The notes below the pieces were generated by a model that was not told where the DNA came from, did not search any database, and saw nothing but the letters and a program-made list of their open reading frames with translations. DNA of 22,306 bases from assembly GCA_002451555.1 (NCBI GenBank), contig DKCU01000014.1, positions 1 to 22,306 of the forward strand, written 5' to 3'. The position numbers and the translations under genes are program-made. This DNA is from Candidatus Segatella albertsiae (GTDB taxonomy: Bacteria > Bacteroidota > Bacteroidia > Bacteroidales > Bacteroidaceae). Below, piece by piece: positions 13,086-20,697 of this stretch. Position 1 is the first letter of the stretch; every line of letters starts with the position of its first letter.

Positions 13086-13496
13086 CTAACAACGGAGATG
13101 CCGCAGGCAAATGACATAATATTTGCTGGCGACATCAAAGCGGATGGGGACTGTTTTCTTGCGGAAAGTCTCCATTCCCCCCGACAAAGTAGCTAAAAGA
13201 GATGATAAAAATCGGGTTCTATTAAAAACCAATCTACTTGCCGTTTTGTGGTTGCCGTGACAGCTTTGGATATTGCCGTTAGGCAATAGTCGTTGTGGGC
13301 GACTGCTACATATACGGTAGGCTAGCTGAGAGGCATCATCCAGTTGGGCTTCATGGTGGTTTTCCTTTTGCTCTACTTTCTGAACTCTATCCTCAGTTCT
13401 GCAATCTTGTGTAGAAGTTATGGCAGCTGACATCTTTCCATAGTTACCAAGAACCATGGATAAGATGAAGGCGACGTATAGTATCAGCTGTCTCAT
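13086..13496 (-). CDS. Small secreted cysteine-containing protein, unknown function
   Basis: A 136-residue protein from MRQLILYVAFILSMVLGNYG, a signal-peptide-like N-terminus. The open frame extends further upstream (to 13691), but a good promoter at 13533-13564 makes the internal start the likely one. The mature part is basic and has a QKVEQKENHHEAQLDDASQL segment, then ICSSRPQRLLPNGN and a C-terminus ending YYVICLRHLRC with scattered cysteines. The SRPQRLLP and YYVIxLRxxxC pattern recalls small unnamed proteins common in Prevotella and Bacteroides, but I know of no function. It follows the restriction-modification operon, separated by a 19-bp perfect inverted repeat. A non-coding RNA explanation for the locus cannot be excluded. 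Confidence 0.5.
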   Translation of the reverse strand: MRQLILYVAFILSMVLGNYGKMSAAITSTQDCRTEDRVQKVEQKENHHEAQLDDASQLAYRICSSRPQRLLPNGNIQSCHGNHKTASRLVFNRTRFLSSLLATLSGGMETFRKKTVPIRFDVASKYYVICLRHLRC

Positions 13497-13532
13497 ATCA
13501 TTCTGAGGGTTATAAATGTTGTTATTGTTCTG

Positions 13533-13564
13533 CAAAGGTATGCGTAAAAAATGAAATTCCCAAA
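13533..13564 (-). promoter_or_regulatory. Promoter of the small secreted protein gene
   Basis: On the minus strand TTTG (complement of 13561-13564), a 20-nt spacer and TACCTTTG (complement of 13533-13540) give a full consensus promoter. It lies about 37 nt before the chosen start at 13496. The -33 box is the last four bases of a long inverted repeat. Confidence 0.75.
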
Positions 13565-13605
13565 CTTTTTGATAGGAAAATACAAATTTCCTATCAAAAA
13601 GTTTG
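13561..13605. terminator. 19-bp perfect inverted repeat after the methyltransferase gene
   Basis: 13561-13579 is the exact reverse complement of 13587-13605, with a 7-nt loop. It sits 36 bp past the methyltransferase stop, with T-rich sequence beyond it on the minus strand, so it is probably the terminator of the restriction-modification operon. It also contains the -33 box of the next gene. Confidence 0.7.
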
Positions 13606-13641
13606 TAGATTATATTTGATAATGCGCAAAAAAGGAAACAA

Positions 13642-14556
13642 CTAATCTCCAAATGCAAGTTCCAATTGAGTTCCATGTGCTTTCTTTGCATATTTCGCCT
13701 TTACGTCATCCAAGAAAGCATTTACTCTATCAGGGTGGTTTTTTAAAAACCATTTTATATGGTTCTTAATATACTCATTCCTAATTTTAATATCATTCAA
13801 GTCATTTGGTATGCGCAACATCCTTTCATCAATGCTATCAAATCCATTAAAAGGGCGTTTTAATCTTTCTTTTGTCTGTTCGACGTATTCTTCGTTAAGT
13901 TCTATACCGATAGCTTCTCTGTTTAATTGTTGGCATACTCTAAGTGTTGTTCCGCTACCACTGAATGGATCAACAACTAGGTCTCCTTCATCGCTAGAGG
14001 CTAAAACCATTCTCTCGATAATTGCTTCTGGTTTTTGTGTAGGATGTGGTTGACGCCCTTTTTGGCAATAATGTATATGAGAAACCTCCCAAACGTCTCC
14101 TGGGTTAGCCCCTCTCATATTGTTGATTTTTCTGTAATATTTTTGAGGAATTCTAATGCTGTCTAGATTGAATTTATAACTAGCAGATTTGGAGAACATT
14201 AAAATATCATCATGTCTTGGCGAAAAACCTTTGGTTTTGCCAATTCCCTGAGTGTAATGCCAACTAATCCAATTCACAAAATTCATTTTTAAATCTTGTT
14301 CGAGTATTTTGTATAGATGGGAGATAAACCTAAAGCCTATGAACACATAAATGGTGCCATTCTCCTTGAGGATGCGATGGCACTCTGTGAGCCATTCTTT
14401 GGAAAATGATAGATAATTGTCGAAATTTTGTTGGTCACTTTTGTTACCATAGTCTTTGCCGACATTATATGGTGGGTCAGCAACTATCAAGTCAACGCTA
14501 TTGCTATCAATATTCTTTAGCTCTTTCAAACAATCTCCTAAAATAATATTTGTCAT
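13642..14556 (-). CDS. Type II site-specific DNA methyltransferase (N4-C or N6-A, beta-type order)
   Basis: A 304-residue enzyme from MTNIILGDCL; an ATG nine bases earlier (MDKMTN) is the alternative. The catalytic motif DPPY is at 27-30 and the AdoMet motif DPFSGSGTT at 197-205, so motif IV precedes motif I, the beta-class amino-methyltransferase order. PHPTQKPEAIIERMV (171-185) is the usual helix before motif I. It protects the host from the linked nuclease. The start overlaps the nuclease stop by 4 bp (ATGA), so the two are translated in series. The sequence is clearly more AT-rich than the flanking genes, suggesting horizontal acquisition. Target site unknown. Confidence 0.9.
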   Translation of the reverse strand: MTNIILGDCLKELKNIDSNSVDLIVADPPYNVGKDYGNKSDQQNFDNYLSFSKEWLTECHRILKENGTIYVFIGFRFISHLYKILEQDLKMNFVNWISWHYTQGIGKTKGFSPRHDDILMFSKSASYKFNLDSIRIPQKYYRKINNMRGANPGDVWEVSHIHYCQKGRQPHPTQKPEAIIERMVLASSDEGDLVVDPFSGSGTTLRVCQQLNREAIGIELNEEYVEQTKERLKRPFNGFDSIDERMLRIPNDLNDIKIRNEYIKNHIKWFLKNHPDRVNAFLDDVKAKYAKKAHGTQLELAFGD

Positions 14557-15326
14557 TTTATCCATCCGTATTGTTGAGCAAGGGCAAGCCAATCCTCAAA
14601 AGTTCTTTTTGTTGATGAAAGATACTTGGAGTCTAGTAGTTTGCAAAAATCCCAAGTGGTTCTTTTTTCAAGATTTACATAATGAATGTCTCTGATTTGA
14701 AGTTGTCCAGTTCCTAATGCAGGGTTGTAACTTAAATCGGAATTACTTATATATTTTATATCATAAGCATTGTATTTTACTACTTCCATGATTCCATCCA
14801 TTAACCCTGTTTGAGTATTCTTTTGGCAATAAACTTTATGCTTCAGAGAAAGTATTATAAATATAAAGTCAGCATCTTCAACATATGCAGACCTAATTCT
14901 TGCATATGATGTGATATTAGGTGATCTTCCAGACTTCTCTAAGTCTTCTGATGTGGCTTTTGAATCAACGTTTGCGCTAATAACAGACCCAAAAGTTGTC
15001 TTTTTCTTAAACTGAAGAATAATATCTGCCATTCCAAGGCGAGAGCAAGCTTCCGAATGGACTAGATTCCAAGAATTACCATTCTGATTGGATATATTTT
15101 CAAATAATTCGTCAGCCCAAGCCTCAACAATTGGACCTGCAATTTTATTGATGTTTTCCATCGGAAGCCCATGTCGTAGATTGGTATTTAAAATAATTTT
15201 GTTATCTCCATTTTTGATAGCTTGCTCAATGATTCCCTCGATTGATTTTATAACAAAGGCTGATGCTTGTGGATAATCGGAAGATTCTTTGGGCACTTTG
15301 AAGTTTTGTGTTTCGTAAGAGTTCAT
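14553..15326 (-). CDS. Probable Type II restriction endonuclease (PD-(D/E)XK-like)
   Basis: A 257-residue protein directly upstream of, and overlapping by 4 bp, a DNA methyltransferase gene. A candidate PD-(D/E)XK core is visible: Glu92 in the HSEACSRLGMAD helix, Asp101, then after a beta-turn Asp121-Ser122-Lys123 (NVDSKAT). A beta-rich stretch with ADFIFIILSLKHKVY follows. I cannot place it in a named restriction family, so function rests on the motif and the methyltransferase neighbour. Base composition is AT-rich like the methyltransferase. The nuclease gene comes first in the operon, which is less common because the methylase should act first; the leader hairpin may restrain it. Confidence 0.72.
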   Translation of the reverse strand: MNSYETQNFKVPKESSDYPQASAFVIKSIEGIIEQAIKNGDNKIILNTNLRHGLPMENINKIAGPIVEAWADELFENISNQNGNSWNLVHSEACSRLGMADIILQFKKKTTFGSVISANVDSKATSEDLEKSGRSPNITSYARIRSAYVEDADFIFIILSLKHKVYCQKNTQTGLMDGIMEVVKYNAYDIKYISNSDLSYNPALGTGQLQIRDIHYVNLEKRTTWDFCKLLDSKYLSSTKRTFEDWLALAQQYGWIK

Positions 15327-15344
15327 TTCTTTCTCCTTGTTTTT

Positions 15345-15400
15345 ATGTTTGTAAAAACAAACAAAAACAGGACGTAGTTTTACTCTTGGCTACGCCTGTT
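15345..15400 (-). terminator. Hairpin with T-rich tail between the flavoprotein and nuclease genes
   Basis: AACAGG-a-CGTAG (15366-15377) pairs with CTACG-CCTGTT (15390-15400) with one bulge; on the minus strand a T-rich tail follows to about 15345. It fits a terminator for the flavoprotein gene ending at 15468, but it lies after the nuclease promoter (15413-15443), so the restriction transcript must read through it. Confidence 0.65.
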
Positions 15401-15412
15401 CTGTTTCTGATG

Positions 15413-15443
15413 CAAAAATAGCAATTTTTTTGAATATATCAAA
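15413..15443 (-). promoter_or_regulatory. Promoter of the restriction-modification operon
   Basis: On the minus strand TTTG (complement of 15440-15443), a 19-nt spacer and TATTTTTG (complement of 15413-15420) match the consensus. It is placed just upstream of a terminator-like hairpin, giving a leader of about 80 nt. Confidence 0.65.
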
Positions 15444-15467
15444 ATTTTTTCCAGAAAAAGTGCAATT

Positions 15468-17810
15468 TTACTTTGTCAGTTGCTTCGCCATGTTCTCGGC
15501 TGCTCTTCTACCATCACCCATGGCGAGTATCACGGTGGCTCCACCTCTTACAATGTCACCACCGGCGTAAATTTCGGAAAGCGAACTCTGCATCTGCTCG
15601 TTGACAACGATAGTGTTCTTTCTGCCGAGTTCCAATCCCTCGATGCTCTGAGGTACGAGTGGGTTAGGACTCACGCCCACGGCCACGATGACTTGGTCGC
15701 AATCCAAGGTAACGGTCTCGCCTGTAGCCTTAGGACGGCGGCGCCCACTGGCATCAGGCTCGCCTAGTTGCATTACGTCGAGAACAACGGCTTTTACCGC
15801 TCCCTTTTCGTCAGCCTCGTACTCCTTCGGATTATGGAGCGTCAAGAAGTTGATGCCTTCTTCCTTGGCGTGCTTCACTTCTTCTAGTCGTGCAGGCATC
15901 TCAGCCTCGGAACGGCGATATACTAAAGTTACATCAGCACCGAGTCGCTTGGCTGTACGACAGCTGTCCATGGCGGTGTTGCCTCCACCTACTACCACAA
16001 CTTTTTTGCCTAGGTTGATAGGGGTGTCGCTGTGAGGGTTGGCTGCGTCCATGAGATTGACACGAGTCAGATATTCGTTGGAGGACATGATGTTGAGTGC
16101 ATTTTCTCCAGGAATGTTCATGAAGTTTGGAAGACCAGCTCCCGAACCCACAAAGATGCCCTTGAATCCTTGTTCGTTCAAGTCCTTTACGGAGACCGTC
16201 TTGCCCACGATACAGTCGGTGATGAATTTTACCCCCATTTTCTGTAGATTCTCAATCTCGACATCTACAATGGCGTTAGGAAGGCGGAATTCAGGAATGC
16301 CATACTTCAATACACCGCCAATCTCATGCAATGCTTCAAATACCGTGACATCGAACCCTTTCTTTGCCATGTCGCCAGCAAAACTCAAGCCTGAAGGACC
16401 TGAGCCAACGACTGCCACCTTGATGCCATTCTCGGCTTCTTTGTCAGGGACAGAAATATTGCCGCTTTGTCGTTCGTAGTCGGCAGCGAAACGTTCCAAA
16501 TAGCCGATGGCTACGGCAGGTCTGTTCATCTTGAGGTGAATGCACTTGCTCTCACATTGTTTTTCTTGTGGACATACACGTCCGCAGACGGCAGGTAGGG
16601 CAGAAGTGTTTTTCAAAACTTTGGCAGCGGCGAGGAATTGTCCTCGTTCGATATTCTTGATAAATGATGGGATGTTGATGCTGACAGGGCAGCCTTCCAT
16701 GCAGGTAGGCTTCGGACAGTCGAGGCAGCGTTTAGCCTCGGTCAATGCCATTTCCTTGGTCAAGCCGATATTGACTTCCTCGGTACGAGTGGTCGCACGA
16801 TAAACCGGGTCTAATTCTGGCATCTTGACTCTCTCGATGGTAGTGCGCTCCTTTGTTTTCATGGAATTGCGCAACTGCTTACGCCACTCGGAGTTACGGT
16901 CTGTTAGTTCAGTGATGCTCTCGGCTGTTGGCTCTACGTCCATGGCCACGTCTGTTGTCTCTTTCTTTCTGTTGGATTCGAGAGTCGCAAGATGCTCCTC
17001 GAAGTGTTCCATCTCCTCACGCTCTGCATCTTTAAAGGTACCCATACGCTTGAACATTTCGTCCCAATCGACCAGGGCACCATCAAACTCGGGTCCGTCG
17101 ATGCAGACAAATTTGGTCTTGCCTCCAATGGTTAGGCGGCATGCGCCGCACATCCCAGTTCCATCGACCATGATGGTGTTGAGCGACACATCGGTAGGGA
17201 TGTTGTATTTCTGAGTCAAAAGGCAGCAAAACTTCATCATGATAGGAGGACCGATGGCAAACACCTTATCGATGTGTTCCTGATTGATGAGTTTTTCGAT
17301 GCCGACCGTAACCACGCCTTTTTCGCCATAGCTGCCGTCATCGGTCATGATGATGAGTTCGTCGCTTGAAGCACGTACCTCATCCTCCATGATGACAAGC
17401 TCCTTGTTGCGACCTGCGATGACGGACAGCACTCGGTTGCCTGCCGCCTTAAGGGCACGCATGATAGGGAGCATAGGGGCTACGCCGACACCACCGCCTG
17501 CGCAGATGACAGTACCATAGTTTTCGATATGGGTAGGGTTGCCGAGCGGACCTACTACATCGTGAATCTTGTCACCCTCGTTGAGAACACAGAGTTTAGC
17601 GGATGACAAGCCGACTTTTTGCACTACCAAGGTGATGGTTCCTTTGGCTATGTCGGCATCGGCAATGGTCAGTGGCATTCTCTCGCTATTGGCATCCACA
17701 CGAATGATGACAAAGTTTCCTGCTTTGCGGCTTTTGGCTATCAATGGTGCCTCGACATCGAAGCGATATACTTTCTCTGAGTATTGTATTTTTCTGATAA
17801 TCTTGTTCAT
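15468..17810 (-). CDS. Fused NfnA/NfnB-type flavoprotein (ferredoxin-NADP reductase plus GltA-like NADPH oxidoreductase)
   Basis: A 780-residue fusion. Residues 1-250 are a ferredoxin-NADP-reductase/PyrK-like module: flavin barrel with ERMPLTIAD (43-51), CAGGGVGVAPM (103-113) and a 2Fe-2S motif CGAC with C221, C224 and C236. A charged linker (about 255-335) leads to a GltA/NfnB module: cysteines CLDC...C...C (C362, C365, C370, C374) and C409, C413, C419, C423 for 4Fe-4S clusters, then two Rossmann folds beginning VVGSGPSG (468-474) and VVVGGGNTAMDS. Such fusions are often annotated as dihydroorotate dehydrogenase B subunit/glutamate synthase, but are better seen as NfnAB-like enzymes linking NADH, NADPH and ferredoxin; some act as sulfide dehydrogenases. 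No gltB lies nearby, so glutamate synthesis is unlikely. No consensus promoter was found in its 5' gap. Confidence 0.88.
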   Translation of the reverse strand: MNKIIRKIQYSEKVYRFDVEAPLIAKSRKAGNFVIIRVDANSERMPLTIADADIAKGTITLVVQKVGLSSAKLCVLNEGDKIHDVVGPLGNPTHIENYGTVICAGGGVGVAPMLPIMRALKAAGNRVLSVIAGRNKELVIMEDEVRASSDELIIMTDDGSYGEKGVVTVGIEKLINQEHIDKVFAIGPPIMMKFCCLLTQKYNIPTDVSLNTIMVDGTGMCGACRLTIGGKTKFVCIDGPEFDGALVDWDEMFKRMGTFKDAEREEMEHFEEHLATLESNRKKETTDVAMDVEPTAESITELTDRNSEWRKQLRNSMKTKERTTIERVKMPELDPVYRATTRTEEVNIGLTKEMALTEAKRCLDCPKPTCMEGCPVSINIPSFIKNIERGQFLAAAKVLKNTSALPAVCGRVCPQEKQCESKCIHLKMNRPAVAIGYLERFAADYERQSGNISVPDKEAENGIKVAVVGSGPSGLSFAGDMAKKGFDVTVFEALHEIGGVLKYGIPEFRLPNAIVDVEIENLQKMGVKFITDCIVGKTVSVKDLNEQGFKGIFVGSGAGLPNFMNIPGENALNIMSSNEYLTRVNLMDAANPHSDTPINLGKKVVVVGGGNTAMDSCRTAKRLGADVTLVYRRSEAEMPARLEEVKHAKEEGINFLTLHNPKEYEADEKGAVKAVVLDVMQLGEPDASGRRRPKATGETVTLDCDQVIVAVGVSPNPLVPQSIEGLELGRKNTIVVNEQMQSSLSEIYAGGDIVRGGATVILAMGDGRRAAENMAKQLTK

Positions 17811-17904
17811 GGGTTATTCTTTTGGTTTTTATGTTGATTGTTTTTGTATGATTATATGACAAATGGTATTGGAATATCTATCTCCTTGGTTGGTAAATTG
17901 CGAC

Positions 17905-17960
17905 TTCGAAAAACACAAAAGGATAACGTCGGCTGTATTTCTGGCAGCCGATGTTATCCT
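17905..17960 (-). terminator. Intrinsic terminator of serS
   Basis: A 16-nt stem (17920-17935 with 17945-17960, one mismatch) with a 9-nt loop is followed on the minus strand by CCTTTTGTGTTTTT. It lies 71 bp past the serS stop. Confidence 0.85.
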
Positions 17961-18031
17961 CGTACTAAATATTGTTAGCCGAATAGGCTAATGTTTCTAT
18001 CAATGTCAGATAGATTTCTCTAAATCGTTTT

Positions 18032-19324
18032 TTATTCGAAGTTCTTGTCATCCAACATCTCGAAACCGCAGTAAGGTACCAATACCTTTGGTACACGGAT
18101 ACCTTCTGGAGTCTGATTGTTTTCCAAGATAGAGGCAACGATACGTGGCAAAGCCAAGGCTGAACCATTCAATGTGTGGCAAAGCTCAATCTTCTTGTCG
18201 TCAGCGTGACGGTAACGGCAATGCAGACGATTAGCTTGGTAGCTCTCGAAGTTGGATACAGAAGAAACCTCCAGCCAACGTTGTTGTGCAGCACTCCATG
18301 TCTCGAAGTCGTAGCAGATAGAAGATGTGAAACTCATATCACCACCACAGAGGCGGAGAATATGGTATGGCAACTCTAATTTCTTGAGCAATCCCTCTAC
18401 ATGGTCGAGCATTTCCTTCAAGGACTCGTAAGAATGACCTGGCTTATCGATACGTACAATCTCAACCTTGTCAAACTGGTGCAGACGGTTCAAGCCACGA
18501 ACGTCCTTGCCATAGCTACCTGCCTCACGACGGAAGCAAGCCGAGTAGGCGCAACGCTTGATAGGGAGGTCTTTCTCATCGAGAATGACATCACGGAAAA
18601 TGTTGGTGACAGGTACCTCGGCGGTTGGGATGAGGAAGAGGTTGTCGAGATTGGCATGGTACATCTGACCTTCCTTGTCAGGAAGCTGACCTGTGCCGAG
18701 ACCAGAAGCCTCGTTGACCACATAAGGAGGTTGGATTTCCAAGTAGCCACTCTTGCGAGCTTCATCGAGGAAGAATGCCTCCAAGGCACGCTGGAAGCGA
18801 GCCATCTTACCTATATAGACTGGGAAACCGGCGCCTGTGATTTTTACACCGAGGTCGAAATCTACGAGGTTGTACTTCTTCAAGAGGTCCCAGTGACAGA
18901 GAGCGTCAGGACCAAGGTCAGGCTTAACGCCGCCTTCCTTTACGACAACGTTGTCGGCCGCATCCTTACCCTCAGGAACCTCGTCGCAAGGGATGTTAGG
19001 GATTTCGAGCAACTCGTTGGTCATATCTTGCTGAGCCTTCTCCATGATTTCCTCCAAGGCCTTGCCGTCTGCCTTGAGGGCTGCTACTTGAGCCTTAGCG
19101 GATTCTGCTTCCTCTTTCTTGCCTTCTTTCATCAAGGCTCCAATCTGCTTGGCAAACTGATTGGCTTGCTGTTTGTTGGTGTCTAACTTCTGCTGAGCCT
19201 CACGACGGATTTTGTCGTACTCCAATACTTTCTCCACGGCCTCGCGAGCATTAGGAAAATGCTTCTTCTCAAGGCCTTTGACTACACGTTCAGTCTCTTC
19301 ACTGATAAGTTTAAGTGTAAGCAT
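18032..19324 (-). CDS. serS: Seryl-tRNA synthetase
   Basis: A 430-residue class II synthetase of normal length. The N-terminal half is the antiparallel coiled-coil arm (about 27-105) that holds the long variable arm of tRNA-Ser. The catalytic domain shows TAEVPVT (234-240), the motif 2 loop FRREAGSYGKDVRGLNRL (264-281) with HQFDKVEIV after it, and motif 3 LNGSALALPRIVASILENNQ. It charges tRNA-Ser; a tRNA-Ser(GCT) gene is near the right end of the window. It is monocistronic, with its own promoter at 19361-19391 and a terminator at 17905-17960. Confidence 0.97.
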   Translation of the reverse strand: MLTLKLISEETERVVKGLEKKHFPNAREAVEKVLEYDKIRREAQQKLDTNKQQANQFAKQIGALMKEGKKEEAESAKAQVAALKADGKALEEIMEKAQQDMTNELLEIPNIPCDEVPEGKDAADNVVVKEGGVKPDLGPDALCHWDLLKKYNLVDFDLGVKITGAGFPVYIGKMARFQRALEAFFLDEARKSGYLEIQPPYVVNEASGLGTGQLPDKEGQMYHANLDNLFLIPTAEVPVTNIFRDVILDEKDLPIKRCAYSACFRREAGSYGKDVRGLNRLHQFDKVEIVRIDKPGHSYESLKEMLDHVEGLLKKLELPYHILRLCGGDMSFTSSICYDFETWSAAQQRWLEVSSVSNFESYQANRLHCRYRHADDKKIELCHTLNGSALALPRIVASILENNQTPEGIRVPKVLVPYCGFEMLDDKNFE

Positions 19325-19360
19325 AAGATATGTTTTTTATTTAAAATTATATTTTGAAGG

Positions 19361-19391
19361 CAAAAGTACAAAAAATATTTGTTATAGCCAA
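19361..19391 (-). promoter_or_regulatory. Promoter of serS
   Basis: On the minus strand TTG (complement of 19389-19391), a 20-nt spacer and TACTTTTG (complement of 19361-19368) match the consensus, about 37 nt before the start codon. Confidence 0.7.
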
Positions 19392-19417
19392 GGTTTTCGC
19401 TTTTTTTTTCATTATAA

Positions 19418-19452
19418 AACGAAGAAAGCCTGCTCTTGATAAGAGCAGGCTT
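19418..19452 (-). terminator. Terminator of the rplU-rpmA operon
   Basis: A perfect 12-bp stem (19426-19437 with 19441-19452) with a 3-nt loop lies 43 bp after the rpmA stop; on the minus strand it is followed by CTTCGTTTTAT. Confidence 0.8.
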
Positions 19453-19495
19453 CTATGTTGTTTGTTTGGAATAAGTTTTTCTAAAACTTTAAAAA

Positions 19496-19786
19496 TTAAG
19501 CGTCAGCTTTCTTGGTCTTCTCAGCGTAAACCTCTGGAGAGAGAACTGAAACTGTGCTCTTGTCTTTGCGACCTTTGTGGAAGTAAACGATACCATCTGC
19601 CAAAGCATACAATGTATCATCCTTACCCTGAGCTACATTCTCACCTGGGAAGTGCTTGTTACCACGCTGGCGAACGATGATGTTACCAGCAACAATTGAC
19701 TGACCACCCCAGATCTTAACGCCTAATCTTTGGGCTGCTGACTCACGGCCGTTCTTAGAACTACCAACACCTTTCTTATGTGCCAT
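19496..19786 (-). CDS. rpmA: 50S ribosomal protein L27
   Basis: A 96-residue L27. The conserved N-terminus MAHKKGVGSSKNGRESAAQRLGVK begins directly with Met-Ala-His, without the cleavable extension seen in Firmicutes. The N-terminal tail reaches the peptidyl-transferase centre of the large subunit. GGQSIVAGNIIVRQRG and FPGENVAQGKDDTLYAL are typical. The C-terminal Lys/Ala-rich tail is slightly longer than in E. coli. It is cotranscribed after rplU with a 19-bp gap. Confidence 0.97.
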   Translation of the reverse strand: MAHKKGVGSSKNGRESAAQRLGVKIWGGQSIVAGNIIVRQRGNKHFPGENVAQGKDDTLYALADGIVYFHKGRKDKSTVSVLSPEVYAEKTKKADA

Positions 19787-19805
19787 TTTCTAATTCCTCC
19801 TAATT

Positions 19806-20123
19806 TTAAGCGATTACAGACTTGATTGTTACTTCAGTGAACTGAGCGCGATGACCGTTCTTCTTGCGATAGTCCTTGCGGCGCTTCATCTTGAAGACGA
19901 TTACCTTGTCACCCTTTACGAGTGGGTTCACTACTTCTACTACTACTTTCGCACCCTCTACTGTAGGTGCACCGACAGTGATTGTGCCGTCTTTGTCAAC
20001 GAGCAAAACCTTGTCGAACTCAACAGTCTTACCTGCTTCTACATCCTTGATGTGATGTACGAAGAGCTTCTTGCCCTCCTCAGCTTTGAACTGCTGACCG
20101 TTAATTTCTACGATTGCGTACAT
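19806..20123 (-). CDS. rplU: 50S ribosomal protein L21
   Basis: A 105-residue L21 of standard length, beginning MYAIVEINGQQFKAEEGKKL and ending with the family motif KMKRRKDYRKKNGHRAQFTEVTI. It binds 23S rRNA in the large subunit. It is the first gene of the rplU-rpmA pair, with a leader of about 110 nt from the -7 box at 20242-20249; I see no obvious autoregulatory structure in that leader. Confidence 0.97.
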   Translation of the reverse strand: MYAIVEINGQQFKAEEGKKLFVHHIKDVEAGKTVEFDKVLLVDKDGTITVGAPTVEGAKVVVEVVNPLVKGDKVIVFKMKRRKDYRKKNGHRAQFTEVTIKSVIA

Positions 20124-20241
20124 TATTTATTATATAAACGGTTTTTTTCGCGAGGCGTCCTGCAACGTGCTGGCACTTAATTGAGCCCCAACGAACTTAA
20201 CTTTTTCTGTAATAACTGCCCATACATGAGCATTCGGAGTG

Positions 20242-20249
20242 CAAAGGTA
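20242..20249 (-). promoter_or_regulatory. -7 box of rplU-rpmA
   Basis: The complement reads TACCTTTG, a consensus -7 box. The -33 element is weak. Confidence 0.6.
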
Positions 20250-20697
20250 CAATAAAAATGTTATATAGCCATAACTTTGGGCTTTGAAAACGAATGTTTT
20301 ATAAAGATTTAACAATTTGAGGTACTGTCGTGTTCGAGGATAGCTGAAGTCTCTGATTTGGTTTTATGGTTATTTTGTTTTACAAAGATTGTTGCTTCCC
20401 TCCGGTTTGTTGTAGGTTGAGTGAGGCCGGGGAAACACTACTCCTTGGACTAGTTCTGTTTTTTCCTGCGCAGTGAAAAATTCTTCTCTGCGCAGGAAAA
20501 GATTTTTGTCTGCCCAAGAATTTGTTTTCTTCTAGGCAGCGATGGGTTGTTCTCTTGTTTGGTTTTCTGCTTTCGCTTGCGAAAAAAATATACAAATCTC
20601 ATTTAATAGAAGTTAAAAGATTCTGGTGTGTGCAAGGTGCAGGTGAAAGTTTTGTTTTTATTGGTAAACCATTTTGTTAAATATAATATTAGACGTT
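20250..20697. other. Gene-free stretch with a strong palindrome
   Basis: No supported gene lies in this stretch of about 450 bp between rplU and the serpin gene. It contains a perfect 13-bp inverted repeat (20461-20473 with 20488-20500, core CTGCGCAG, 14-nt loop) and directly beside it a looser CTGCC/GGCAG hairpin (about 20509-20539). On the right it turns AT-rich toward the serpin start; no clear TAnnTTTG box for the serpin gene was found. Confidence 0.6.

Noticed and set aside
13497..13691. N-terminal extension of the small secreted protein
   Set aside because: It covers the promoter, the 19-bp inverted repeat and the end of the methyltransferase gene; the internal start gives a signal peptide.
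18401..19186. 261-residue plus-strand frame opposite serS
   Set aside because: Shadow of serS codon structure.
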